From Paenibacillus sp. FSL H8-0332 (lineage in GTDB: Bacteria; Bacillota; Bacilli; Paenibacillales; Paenibacillaceae): 64,000 nucleotides of DNA. Under the pieces are notes generated by a model that saw only the letters and a program-made list of their open reading frames with translations, searched no databases and was not told the DNA's origin. Shown here in pieces: positions 56,035 through 64,000 of this stretch. The DNA lies in NCBI RefSeq assembly GCF_037963835.1, contig NZ_CP150145.1, positions 5,952,001-6,016,000 of the forward strand. Direction: 5' to 3'. Made by a program: the position numbers and the translations under genes. The first letter of the stretch is position 1. Every line of letters begins with the position of its first letter.

Positions 56035-56070
56035 AAAAGATCCCCCTGCAGCAATATGCAAGGGGATCTT
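56035..56070 (-). terminator. Terminator of zwf
   Basis: AAGATCCCC..TGCA, short loop, TGCA..GGGGATCTT, 22 bases past the zwf stop, with AAAA to its left giving a U run on the minus strand. Confidence 0.85.
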
Positions 56071-56091
56071 CATCGGTACTCTATTCAGGAT

Positions 56092-57642
56092 CTAGCGGTT
56101 AACCTGCCAGACCACATTGTCTTCATCCTGGCCGTTGACCGGCCACCAGTGGAAGCCTTCTCCGGCAAGCAGCTGGTCGGCTTCAACCGGACCCCAGGAG
56201 CCCGCAGGATAGGAAGCCAAGTCGTTGCTCTCTTCCTTCCAAGCCTTGGCAATCCGGTCCACGAAGGACCAGGCCGAGGATACTTCATCCCAGCGGGTGA
56301 AGTAGGTGGAATCGCCGCGTGCAGCATCATGCAGCAGACGCTCATAAGCCTCCGGCGAGTTGATGCCGATCATGCAGCTCTGGCAGAAATCCATAGCCAG
56401 CGGCTGAATCTCGGATTCCGAGCCCGGCTTCTTCGCATTGATCTTCACGTAGATGCCTTCCATCGGATTGACGCGGATGACGAGCAGGTTCGGCTCGAGC
56501 TTGTGCTTCTGGCCCAAGTAGACATTGGTCGGCATTCCTTTGAATTCTACAACCACTTCCGTGGTCTTCACAGGCAGGCGTTTGCCGGTACGGATATAGA
56601 AGGGAACTCCGGCCCAGCGGAAGTTATCCACGAATACACGGGCTGCGAAGTACGTCTCTGTATTCGATTCCGGGTCCACTTTGTCTTCCTGGCGATAAGC
56701 CGGAAGCGTCTTGCCCTTGTAGAGACCTTGAGTGTATTGGCCCCGGACTACGTTCTCGCGGACTTCATCAGCGGTAGCGTAAGGACGCAGCGAACGTAGA
56801 ACCTTCACCTTCTCATCACGGATATCTTCAGCCAGCAGACGGCTAGGCGGTTCCATAGCGATCATCGTCAGCAGCTGCAAAATATGGTTCTGGCCCATAT
56901 CGCGCAGCGCCCCCGCATGGTCGTAATACCCGCCGCGCTCTTCCACACCCACTGTCTCGCCGAGTGTAATCTGAATGTTGGCGATGTGCTTGTTGTTCCA
57001 CAGCGGCTCGAAGAAGGCATTGGCGAACCGGATCACTTCAATATTCTGAACCATTTCCTTGCCCAGGTAGTGGTCAATCCGGTAAATCTCCTCTTCCTTG
57101 AAGACCTGGCGGATCTGTTCGTTCAGTTCCTCAGCGGATTCGAGATTATAGCCGAACGGCTTCTCGATGACCAGACGGTTCCAGCCTTTGGCCTGCAGCA
57201 TCCCGCCTGCCTTAAGGTTGAAGGATACGCTGCCGAACAGCTCAGGTGCAAGCGCCAGATAGAACATGCGGTTGCCCGGAATATTGAACTTCTCTTCCAG
57301 CAGCTCCGTCTGCTCATTCAGCTCACGGAAGCCGTCAATATTATTGATGTCGAGTGACTTGTATTCAAAATGCTCTACGAACTCGTTCCATTCCGCAGCA
57401 TCTCCTGCCTGATAACGGCAGAACTCGCGGATGGATTCCTTCACATCTTCCCGGAATTCATTCTGGGTGCGGGGACGCCGAGCCACGCCAATGACCGCAA
57501 AATCTTGGGTCAGCTTGCCTTCACGGTACAAACTGTAAATCGCCGGGAAAAGCTTACGCCGGGCCAGATCTCCGGTTGCCCCGAAGATAAAGAATACAGC
57601 ACCGGGTGTATGCAGTGCATCAAGGGTTTGATTTTCAGCCAT
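56092..57642 (-). CDS. zwf: Glucose-6-phosphate 1-dehydrogenase
   Basis: 516 residues. NADP-binding motif FIFGATGDLARRKLFPAIY near the N terminus and the active-site motif RIDHYLGKEMVQN (about 190-202; His/Lys for glucose 6-phosphate) are diagnostic; PFYIRTGKRLP is also conserved. Oxidises glucose 6-phosphate to 6-phosphogluconolactone, the first step of the oxidative pentose phosphate pathway, supplying NADPH. ATG 57642 has GAGGAGCC just before. Monocistronic, with its own terminator. Confidence 0.97.
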   Translation of the reverse strand: MAENQTLDALHTPGAVFFIFGATGDLARRKLFPAIYSLYREGKLTQDFAVIGVARRPRTQNEFREDVKESIREFCRYQAGDAAEWNEFVEHFEYKSLDINNIDGFRELNEQTELLEEKFNIPGNRMFYLALAPELFGSVSFNLKAGGMLQAKGWNRLVIEKPFGYNLESAEELNEQIRQVFKEEEIYRIDHYLGKEMVQNIEVIRFANAFFEPLWNNKHIANIQITLGETVGVEERGGYYDHAGALRDMGQNHILQLLTMIAMEPPSRLLAEDIRDEKVKVLRSLRPYATADEVRENVVRGQYTQGLYKGKTLPAYRQEDKVDPESNTETYFAARVFVDNFRWAGVPFYIRTGKRLPVKTTEVVVEFKGMPTNVYLGQKHKLEPNLLVIRVNPMEGIYVKINAKKPGSESEIQPLAMDFCQSCMIGINSPEAYERLLHDAARGDSTYFTRWDEVSSAWSFVDRIAKAWKEESNDLASYPAGSWGPVEADQLLAGEGFHWWPVNGQDEDNVVWQVNR

Positions 57643-57851
57643 GGCTCCTCATCTCTCTGTATGTAATATAGTTGACATTCATTCTCAACGCCTAGTATAA
57701 GACAACATACGACTATAGGCGTGATGTCATTTTATCATAATTGCACGGAGGATGCCATCACATTCCTGACAGTTTTTCTCGGGATTTCGCACTTTTCCAT
57801 TACTCTTTCTTATGCCTTCACCGGATTACGCTTATATTACGTCACTTAACC

Positions 57852-58655
57852 TCAGTATTCGATTGTAATTAATGGCATTCCAAGAGTTATCCGGTTCTCG
57901 TCCGCGTTGACGTTCTTGTGAACTGCCAGCTGGAGGGCCAGGCTGTGGCTACCGCTGCTGACTGTGCGCTGAAGACCCGGCACACTGTAAGAATGACTGG
58001 ATGTAGAGACATCGGCGTAGCTCTCCTCTGCCTGAAGACCGGGGAACTGCGCATCCAGTAGCCGCTCCGTAGCAAGGAGTGCTGCCTGCGTTCCGCCCTG
58101 CTCCTTCGCAGGTGCCTGCAGCGAAGCATTCCACTCCGCAGCAATGCCCGATTGCAGCATTGCCCGTCCGGCGTCAGCCGCTGCGTCCGGCAGCTCCGGC
58201 GAGCTCAGAAGATCCGCCGTCTCCAGAGTAACAATACAGTAGCTGCGTCCGCCGCCAAGCTCACTCCAGAATAGGGAGATCTGTGTACCTCCACTGAGCT
58301 GCGCACCAGAACGCCAGGCCCGGTGCCCTTCATCATCTGCGCTGCTCATTTCACCCAGCCCAAGCCGCGTGGCAAGGCTCTGTACGGCAGCCTCAGCAGA
58401 CGCTGCGCCGCTGTACTCCCCTTGCCATTTCAATACGAGCCGGAGCGGTGCTCCCGGAGCGGAGGCCTGGCCGCCTAGTGTGGTCAGCAGAGCAAGGGAT
58501 TCCTGAAGTTCTCCGGCACCGGCAGAAGCAACAGTACTCTGTACCCCGCTTCTTCGTGCGGGTTCCGCGCTGCGGAACCCGCTCAGCAGCATCAGCGCAC
58601 ATATCCCCGCCAGCACCAACACCATTATCCCCTTACTCTGCCCTTTATTCCCCAC
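57852..58655 (-). CDS. ywmB: YwmB-family protein
   Basis: 267 residues from GTG 58655 (AGGGAGATGC upstream); the frame stays open 99 bases further. An N-terminal membrane anchor or signal (GIMVLVLAGICALMLLSGF), a Ser/Ala/Gly-rich region and the C-terminal NADENRITLGMPLITIEY, which is typical of YwmB/DUF1779. In Firmicutes this family has an unusual TATA-box-binding-protein-like fold and no established role; it tends to occur near envelope or sporulation genes. Extracytoplasmic location is inferred. Confidence 0.75.
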   Translation of the reverse strand: MGNKGQSKGIMVLVLAGICALMLLSGFRSAEPARRSGVQSTVASAGAGELQESLALLTTLGGQASAPGAPLRLVLKWQGEYSGAASAEAAVQSLATRLGLGEMSSADDEGHRAWRSGAQLSGGTQISLFWSELGGGRSYCIVTLETADLLSSPELPDAAADAGRAMLQSGIAAEWNASLQAPAKEQGGTQAALLATERLLDAQFPGLQAEESYADVSTSSHSYSVPGLQRTVSSGSHSLALQLAVHKNVNADENRITLGMPLITIEY

Positions 58656-58801
58656 TTCGCATCTCCCTCTCAACCGATCTAGTAATCTACTAGACAGGTT
58701 ATCCAATTTCAGAGAAGGATATACGAATGCATGCAAAAACACTTCCAAGTTCATCCGGGCGGATTCGCTTGAAAGTGCTCCATGGCTTCCATAGACCGGG
58801 C

Positions 58802-59461
58802 CTACTCCGCCAGTCCATTCTTATATGCATAAATAGCCGCCTGGGTCCGGTCTTCAACCCCCAGCTTGGCAAGGACATTCGTGACATGGAATTTCACCGT
58901 CTTGATCCCAATAATTAATTGATCGGCAATGTCTTGGTTAGACTTGCCTTGAGCTAACAGCTTCAGAACTTCCATCTCGCGTTCAGTAAGCTCTTTGTAG
59001 GCCGGTGCCTCTCCTCTTGCATTGGAACGGAACCGGTTCATCATCTTGGAAGCCACCTGCGACTCCAGCACGGACTGGCCTCTTGCGGCTGCCCGGATCG
59101 CATCTGCGACTTCGCTGGCCCGTGAGGTTTTGAGCAGGTAACTGAAGGCTCCCGCTTCAATCACCGGATACATTTTCTCATCATCCAAATAACTGGTCAA
59201 TACAATCACCTTACAGTCCGGGTACAGCTTCAGCAGCTGTCTAGTCGTCTCGATTCCATCCATGCCGTCCATGACCAGATCCATCAGCACCACATCCGGC
59301 GTGTACTCCTGGGCCAGACGGATGCCCTCCTCACCGCTTCCCGCTTCCCCGACGACTTCAATGCCATCCTCGGTGCCGAGCACCGCAGCAAGTCCGATCC
59401 GGACCATCTCATGATCGTCTACCAGCAGGACCTTGATTGCATCATCTTCTTCTATCTCCAT
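58802..59461 (-). CDS. liaR: LuxR-type response regulator (LiaR/VraR-like)
   Basis: 219 residues. Receiver: DDHEMVRIG (acidic pair), phospho-acceptor Asp in VVLMDLVMDGMDG (about 62), Lys in YLLKTS (about 112). The NarL/LuxR HTH (about 155-215) reads LTEREMEVLKLLAQGKSNQD and IKTVKFHVTNVLAKLGV. The HVTNVL helix and receiver sequence are those of LiaR/VraR, which respond to cell-wall antibiotics. Last gene of the seven-gene operon, following its kinase. Confidence 0.9.
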   Translation of the reverse strand: MEIEEDDAIKVLLVDDHEMVRIGLAAVLGTEDGIEVVGEAGSGEEGIRLAQEYTPDVVLMDLVMDGMDGIETTRQLLKLYPDCKVIVLTSYLDDEKMYPVIEAGAFSYLLKTSRASEVADAIRAAARGQSVLESQVASKMMNRFRSNARGEAPAYKELTEREMEVLKLLAQGKSNQDIADQLIIGIKTVKFHVTNVLAKLGVEDRTQAAIYAYKNGLAE

Positions 59462-59476
59462 TGTTACACCTGCCCC

Positions 59477-60511
59477 CTATTCATTGACTACCGGTACGGT
59501 AATGTCGATCCGCAAGCCTTTGCCGGGAGCGGTGATGAACTGGATCGAGCCTCCGATCTCTGTAATCCGCTCCTGCATATTCGACAGACCGTAGGAGGTC
59601 TGCTTGCTGTCATCCATCTCGAAGCCGATTCCGTCATCGCGCAGCGTCAGCCGGACCGTATCGCCCCGGCGGTGGAGGCGGATCTCCATCTTCTCCGCTT
59701 TGGCATGACGAAGCGTATTCGAGATGGCCTCCTGCACAATACGGAACAAGTGATTCTCGACGCCCTTCAAGAGCTCTACACCCTGATCCATCTCGAACAG
59801 AATATCAATCGGAACCTTGATCTTCAGTTCCTTAATCAGCTCCTGCAGACCTTCCTCCAGCCCCTTGCCTTCCAGGTACACCGGTCTCAGATGCAGCAGC
59901 AGTGCCCTCATCTCCGACTGGGCTACTGCAGACATCTCCTCGATCAGCGTGATTTGCCGCTGTGCCTTGTCGAAGTCCTTCTCCAGCGTCCGGCCTACGG
60001 CCGTTGCCGTCATCGAGATGGCGAACAGCTGCTGCGATACCGCATCATGCAGCTCCCGTGCCAGCCGCTGCCGCTCCTCAATGATTGCCGTGACCCGAGC
60101 CTGCTCGGCAAGCTTCGCATTATTGGTGGAGAGGCGCTGCAGCGTATTGACCTGATTCTCCCACTTGCCGCTGATCCGCCCGAGCTGTTCCCCGAGCCGC
60201 CCCAGTTCATCGTTGCCGAGGTCCGGCATAGCCGGGGTGAGATTGCCTTTCTCCCAGGCGACCAAGGTGGCCCGCAGTAATTCCAGCTTACGCTTGCTGC
60301 GGAAGCCCTGATAGAAGCCGTATCCGATTCCGAAAGCCATCGGCAGCAGAATTAGCGTCAATCCTGTCCTTACGCCAACCTGCCAATCCTCGAATGGCCG
60401 TAGTAAGCCATATGTATACATAATATATGTAATAACGAGCAGCATGATAAAAGAGAACAGAGCTCCCTCGCCCATACTGCGCGTTACCATGTTACTGCTT
60501 TTTTTGTCCAT
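59477..60511 (-). CDS. liaS: NarL-type sensor histidine kinase (LiaS/VraS-like)
   Basis: 344 residues. Two N-terminal membrane helices (about 17-36 and 46-65) joined by a very short external loop, as in intramembrane-sensing kinases such as LiaS. HAMP-like linker, HisKA_3 with His in RQRLARELHDAVSQQLFA (about 153), and HATPase_c with FRIVQEAISNTLRHAKA, DDGIGF and YGLSNMQERI. In Bacillus, LiaF keeps LiaS off until bacitracin, vancomycin or similar stress acts; LiaF is encoded directly upstream here. ATG 60511 follows GGGAGGGC. Confidence 0.92.
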   Translation of the reverse strand: MDKKSSNMVTRSMGEGALFSFIMLLVITYIMYTYGLLRPFEDWQVGVRTGLTLILLPMAFGIGYGFYQGFRSKRKLELLRATLVAWEKGNLTPAMPDLGNDELGRLGEQLGRISGKWENQVNTLQRLSTNNAKLAEQARVTAIIEERQRLARELHDAVSQQLFAISMTATAVGRTLEKDFDKAQRQITLIEEMSAVAQSEMRALLLHLRPVYLEGKGLEEGLQELIKELKIKVPIDILFEMDQGVELLKGVENHLFRIVQEAISNTLRHAKAEKMEIRLHRRGDTVRLTLRDDGIGFEMDDSKQTSYGLSNMQERITEIGGSIQFITAPGKGLRIDITVPVVNE

Positions 60512-60547
60512 GCCGGGAGCCCTCCCTTCTCTTCGTCTAACATACCC

Positions 60548-61195
60548 TTAAGGGAAGCGTACGTCCAGATCCCCCATCAGATAAGAAATGTTAAACTTCA
60601 CCTTATGCTCGCAGCTGTCATAGTTGGGAGACTTCCAGTTCAGCCGGTTCAGCATCCCCGTATCGCGGTTACTGCCAGACTCAATCGAGCCGAACAGCAC
60701 GAATGCCTCAATCTCCACCCCGTAATCCTCAGACAACAGAATATCCACATCGCCAAAAATCCCCTGGTACAGCATAATCGTCTCCTGCTCTTCCGCCATG
60801 GCCAGTGAAAGGTCCACATCCACCTCACCCAGCACATGCCAGGCGCTCAGGCTGCGCATCACCCAGGGCGAGAGGTCCCAGTCAAATCTGGAAGAAAAGC
60901 TTTGCTTCTGCACAAACCCGGCCTTACGCTGCATTCTTTTCGATTTGACAAAGAACATCCCCAGTGAAAGCAGGCAGATGCCAAGCACCAGCAGCAAATG
61001 GTCCAGGAGCAGGAGTACCGCCCCGACTCCCATAAGCTTATAGCCTTGCTTGACCTTGCCAGACGTCGTCCGGTAGATTCCCAGCAGCAGCAACAGGAGT
61101 GCGACAAAGGAAAAGAAGCCGATCCATTTGCCAAATATCATCAAACAGCCTACACCAATCAATCCGATGGCAATCAAACGGTTCCGTTTATCCAT
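60548..61195 (-). CDS. liaF: LiaF-like membrane inhibitor of the Lia system
   Basis: 215 residues. Four hydrophobic helices in the first 85 residues, then a C-terminal cytoplasmic beta-helix domain (DUF2154 type) with repeated GEVDVDLSLA, FGDVDILLSEDYGVEI, LFGSIESG and MGDLDVRF. This is the architecture of LiaF/YvqF, the negative regulator of LiaRS. Placed just upstream of the kinase gene. Start ATG 61195 has AAGGAGGTG. Confidence 0.88.
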   Translation of the reverse strand: MDKRNRLIAIGLIGVGCLMIFGKWIGFFSFVALLLLLLGIYRTTSGKVKQGYKLMGVGAVLLLLDHLLLVLGICLLSLGMFFVKSKRMQRKAGFVQKQSFSSRFDWDLSPWVMRSLSAWHVLGEVDVDLSLAMAEEQETIMLYQGIFGDVDILLSEDYGVEIEAFVLFGSIESGSNRDTGMLNRLNWKSPNYDSCEHKVKFNISYLMGDLDVRFP

Positions 61196-61292
61196 ATACG
61201 CACCTCCTTAGAGTTTTGCGAAGCAAAACTTACTTCGTAAGCATTAGCTGAGTTTCACAAGGCTACACCTTCAGAATACTGCATCCGCTACA

Positions 61293-61332
61293 AAAGCCAT
61301 ACCGGTATGGAGAATCCATACCGTATGGCTTT
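61293..61332. terminator. Strong hairpin inside the Lia-like operon
   Basis: AAAGCCATACcGGTATGGA and TCCATACCGTATGGCTTT form a stem of about 18 bp between the PspA gene and liaF. A short U run follows on the minus strand. As in B. subtilis lia, it may limit readthrough so that liaFSR is made at lower level than the pspA genes. A smaller hairpin (GTTTTGC-GAA-GCAAAAC) lies near 61213. Confidence 0.65.
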
Positions 61333-61377
61333 ACCTTGATCAGCATATCATATCCGGCTGTTCTTTAGGAACAGGGA

Positions 61378-62085
61378 TTATTGTTCTTTTTTATTCAAAG
61401 GAGGGGCTGCTGGGGTTGAGTTCAGCTTGTTCTTTAGTGCGGCAAGCTGCTCTTCCACTTTCAGTTCCTTCTCAGGATCTACCGGCTTAGCATATGCGGT
61501 TGCCGAAGGGCTATACGGAGCGCGCATCACATCTGCTTCCGCTTCGAGCTGCATGATCTTTTCTTCCATGCGGTGGAAGCCAAGGGAGGCACTTCCGCTT
61601 TCAATGGAATGTACGCTGCTGATCTGGGACATTTGCTTCTTGGCCTTAGCCATCTGAGCGCGGGATACCAGTTCATTGCGTTTGTTGCGCATCTTGTAGA
61701 ACTCATCCTTCATATCATGCAGCTGCTGCACCAGTTCCTTGGCCTGTACTTCAGCCTGTGCGTGAAGCTCGCCATACTCGGTAAACTTCTGGTCGAAGTA
61801 GATTTTCTCTTCCAGCAGCTTACGGGTAACTTCCTCCTGCCCGTTCTTCAGCGCAAGCTCAGCCTGTGCCCCGCGTTGTCCGGCTACCTTGGCAGCTTCG
61901 TCCACACGCTGTTTCATACGGCGTTCATTAGCCATCTGCTTCGCTACCGTTACTTCAGCCTCATGAATCTCAGCCTCCATATCGCGCAGATACTGATTAA
62001 GCATCACAATCGGGTCCTCCACCTTATCCAACATATCATTTACCGATGCCTTAGTCATATCTTTAATCCGTTTGAATACTCCCAT
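61378..62085 (-). CDS. PspA/IM30-family protein (LiaH-like), copy 1
   Basis: 235 residues, predominantly coiled coil. MGVFKRIKDMTKASVNDMLDK is the amphipathic membrane-binding start of the family; VEDPIVMLNQYLRDME and VAKQMANERRMKQRVDEA are conserved. The C terminus has a disordered Ala/Pro region (STPAAPPLNKKE). PspA/LiaH proteins form large ring or rod assemblies that stabilise stressed membranes. Preceded by the PspC-domain gene (3-base gap). Confidence 0.92.
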   Translation of the reverse strand: MGVFKRIKDMTKASVNDMLDKVEDPIVMLNQYLRDMEAEIHEAEVTVAKQMANERRMKQRVDEAAKVAGQRGAQAELALKNGQEEVTRKLLEEKIYFDQKFTEYGELHAQAEVQAKELVQQLHDMKDEFYKMRNKRNELVSRAQMAKAKKQMSQISSVHSIESGSASLGFHRMEEKIMQLEAEADVMRAPYSPSATAYAKPVDPEKELKVEEQLAALKNKLNSTPAAPPLNKKEQ

Positions 62086-62088
62086 AAT

Positions 62089-62568
62089 TTACACTTCTCC
62101 CTTCTCGTATTTAGCAAGTTTTTGTTTGAGCTCTTCCACTTCTTTTTGCAGTGCCTTCTTCTCGATATCCTTCATCATGGCATCCAGGCCAGAATCGGGA
62201 GCTGCGTGAGCGCCTGCCTTGTCATAACCGGGATTGTAGCCCGGCTGTCCGCCATAGGGACCATATCCCTGAGGTCCTTGGTGCGGAGCCTGTGGTCCGC
62301 GGCCATATTCAGGTCCGCCGGAGTAAGGTCCACCGTACGGGCCACCCGGCGCACCGGGTCCGGGACCGAAGGGATTGTACTGGTTAGGCTCCTTGGCAAT
62401 CACCATTGCTGCGATAAAGTATACGAGGATTGTAGCTCCACCGCTAAATGGAATACTGATCACCAGCAGAATCCGGAACAGTGTAGAGTCAATGCCGAGA
62501 GTCTCGGACAATCCGCCTGCCAGCCCTGTCATTACCTTGTCTCTTGTTGAACGATACAATCGGGTCAT
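62089..62568 (-). CDS. PspC-domain membrane protein with Gly/Pro-rich and coiled-coil tail
   Basis: 159 residues from ATG 62568 (AGGAGTAGTAG upstream). PspC domain: LYRSTRDKVMTGLAGGLSET, IDSTLFRILLVISIPFSGGA (core DSTLFRILLVI), membrane helix to about 58. Then a Gly/Pro/Tyr-rich low-complexity segment (about 65-125; repeated GGPYGGPYSGG-like motifs) and a C-terminal coiled coil (KKALQKEVEELKQKLAKYEKG). The coiled coil could dock to PspA. Flanked by two PspA genes in the same operon. Confidence 0.88.
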   Translation of the reverse strand: MTRLYRSTRDKVMTGLAGGLSETLGIDSTLFRILLVISIPFSGGATILVYFIAAMVIAKEPNQYNPFGPGPGAPGGPYGGPYSGGPEYGRGPQAPHQGPQGYGPYGGQPGYNPGYDKAGAHAAPDSGLDAMMKDIEKKALQKEVEELKQKLAKYEKGEV

Positions 62569-62572
62569 ACTA

Positions 62573-63250
62573 CTACTCCTTTCTGCCATCATTGTTCAGC
62601 TTCTCCTTTAGACGGGCCATTTCTCTTTCGAGTACGGTGGCCACGGTCTCTCCGGCCTGCACCGCATATTCCTGTCCCATCCGGCGCAAGTCGCTCAGGC
62701 TTTTGGCTTCAAGCTCCCAGTCGGACATCTTGTCTTCCAGACGGCCGAACATTTTGGGAACATCTCCGCCGCCAAAAGCGCCGGCTCTTTGATTCATGCG
62801 CTGCTGCAGCCGCAGCGACTCCATCCGTGCTGCATAGAACTGACGTTTGCTGTATACCGTCTGATACTCCATTTTGAGCTCGTTCAGCTGGGATTCCAGT
62901 TCGAAAAGTGATTGCTGACTCGTCTCCAGCAGCCCGCTGTATTGCTCCAGCTTTTCCTCGTGGATAATCTTCTCCTGCAATGCCAGCTTGGCCAGATGAT
63001 CTTCGCCTGCCTTGAGTGCGAGGAGCGCCTGCTCTTCACGTTTGTTCCTCATGGCGGTGGCCTGATTCACCTGCTGCTGCAATTGCTTCGTATGAGAAGC
63101 GTACTGCTGGTACAGCCGCTCGGCCTCCCCGATCTCTTCACGGGTTGAATGTAGAAATTGATCAATTAGCTTCACCGGATCTTGGCTCTGTTCCAGGCGT
63201 TCATTCAAGTTGGCTACGGTGATGTCCCTCATTCTGCGAAAAACACTCAT
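62573..63250 (-). CDS. PspA/IM30-family protein (LiaH-like), copy 2
   Basis: 225 residues, almost entirely coiled coil. Start MSVFRRMRDITVANLNERLE is again an amphipathic membrane-binding helix, then QSQDPVKLIDQFLHSTREEI. It is only distantly similar to copy 1, so they are ancient paralogues rather than a recent duplication. The gene ends 5 bases before the PspC start. Part of the same envelope stress operon. Confidence 0.9.
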   Translation of the reverse strand: MSVFRRMRDITVANLNERLEQSQDPVKLIDQFLHSTREEIGEAERLYQQYASHTKQLQQQVNQATAMRNKREEQALLALKAGEDHLAKLALQEKIIHEEKLEQYSGLLETSQQSLFELESQLNELKMEYQTVYSKRQFYAARMESLRLQQRMNQRAGAFGGGDVPKMFGRLEDKMSDWELEAKSLSDLRRMGQEYAVQAGETVATVLEREMARLKEKLNNDGRKE

Positions 63251-63297
63251 GATTTCCTGCTCCCTCCCTGCTTCTTAATAAGTATGGACTGTGTGTA

Positions 63298-63600
63298 TTA
63301 GTATGTTCTGCTTTGTTTGCCCCTCAGTACCGAGATGCCCCACACTACCAGAGCAATACCCAGCAGCGGACCGATAATCCAGGAAAGCTTGGAGATCAGA
63401 GACATGACACCGATGAACAGCACCACCCAGCCGATAATCTTGCGGCCGCTCTTAATTCCGTAGTATCCGAGCACAACCAGCACTGCCGGGAACAGGATAC
63501 CGAAGATTCCTGAAATCAAGTGAGGCAGAATGCCAAGCAGCATTACCGCTCCAATTACAATCAGCGCAATCGCAAGTCCGTTACCTTTGTTTCTTTGCAT
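63298..63600 (-). CDS. Small LiaI-like membrane protein
   Basis: 100 residues with three or four hydrophobic helices (GLAIALIVIGAVMLLGI, IFGILFPAVLVVLGYYGI, WVVLFIGVMSLIS, GPLLGIALVVWGISVL). First gene of the operon, in the place LiaI occupies ahead of LiaH in Bacillus; LiaI anchors LiaH to the membrane. ATG 63600 follows AAAGGCGGTG. Weak similarity, so the assignment rests on size, topology and position. Confidence 0.78.
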   Translation of the reverse strand: MQRNKGNGLAIALIVIGAVMLLGILPHLISGIFGILFPAVLVVLGYYGIKSGRKIIGWVVLFIGVMSLISKLSWIIGPLLGIALVVWGISVLRGKQSRTY

Positions 63601-63710
63601 TTGTTATCACCGCCTTTCGCTGCTCTCTTTCTTATATCCTTATTCTAGGGCAATCCCGCATCTTTCAAAACAGACTGTGGACGGTTTTATGTACTGGACC
63701 TTAGTCGGGG

Positions 63711-63929
63711 ATGGTTGCAGGACTGGAAGCGGCTATACATCCTGAATATAATCTATTGCTGCTTCCTGCAGATGCGGAGAAGTTCAGCTTCAGCGATGTA
63801 AGCAACAGCTCATGGATGTACAAATATGTAATGAAGATCGCTACACTGGGGTTTGCCGAGGGAGATACTGCCGGAAATTTCAATCCAAAAGCGCCACTTA
63901 CTGCTTTGAGGACAAGAAGTTCAAGGTGA
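63711..63929 (+). pseudogene. SLH-domain gene fragment
   Basis: The frame contains FSFSDVSNSSWMYKYVMKIATLGFAEGDTAGNFNPKAPLT (pieces: FSDVSNSSWMYKYVMK, GFAEGDTAGNFNPKAPLT), about three quarters of one SLH domain. It lacks a signal peptide, ribosome site and the usual RAE/RAQ ending; from about 63905 the sequence turns into unrelated codons. It is therefore a recombined remnant of an S-layer or S-layer-anchored protein gene. Confidence 0.6.
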
Positions 63930-64000
63930 ATTTCTACCATAGAGATGCCTTTTTATTGTCCGACGAATCAAGACTGCCCCGCCCCACTTGCAGGATATTC

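Overview
The window looks like a chromosomal segment of a Paenibacillus-type spore former. This is inferred from the spore gene sspI, Lia/PspA envelope-stress genes, an SLH-anchored beta-glucanase, LplA/YtcQ-type sugar transporters, YwmB, moderate GC coding with AGGAGG ribosome sites, and a large set of lipoproteins and two-component systems. No protein or genome search was run. Family calls come from motifs and architecture read in the sequence.

Layout. 1-13.1 kb is mainly carbohydrate use: a partial SLH-GH16 glucanase divergent from a LacI regulator; fabH behind a FapR-type operator; a TetR gene with two flavodoxin-fold oxidoreductases; and a minus-strand operon for rhamnogalacturonan/pectin oligosaccharides (binding lipoprotein, two permeases, GH105, GH28). 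13.1-20.9 kb is an AT-richer accessory stretch with a complete IS256-family element and its 8-bp target duplication, small orphan genes, a Fic protein, three GNAT acetyltransferases, and an HTH/TPR-type regulator overlapping a 39-residue exported-peptide gene. The latter has the architecture of an RRNPP peptide quorum-sensing pair and is the most interesting item here.

20.9-43.6 kb holds an orphan sugar-binding lipoprotein with a divergent membrane-bound AraC regulator, a KimA-type potassium transporter, a MarR/DUF2798 pair, a LacI/GH1 pair with a perfect operator, a lipoprotein-response regulator-kinase operon, OsmC, a metallophosphatase and a DapA paralogue. It ends with a cassette in which a two-component system sits between two copies of a secreted-protein transcription unit. 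One copy has lost its signal-peptide coding region. 43.7-48.9 kb is a minus-strand rRNA operon (16S-23S-5S) with no tRNA in its spacers.

48.9-64 kb is mostly chromosomal housekeeping: a deoxyribosyltransferase/TIR-like protein of unknown role, a DODA dioxygenase with an esterase and divergent XRE-cupin regulator, TrmH methyltransferase, Ktr-type potassium regulator, sspI, prfC, zwf, ywmB, and a seven-gene Lia-like envelope stress operon (small membrane protein, PspA, PspC, second PspA, LiaF, LiaS, LiaR). A broken SLH fragment lies at the right edge. Transcription signals (operators, promoters, terminators) are unusually readable across the window and are listed separately.
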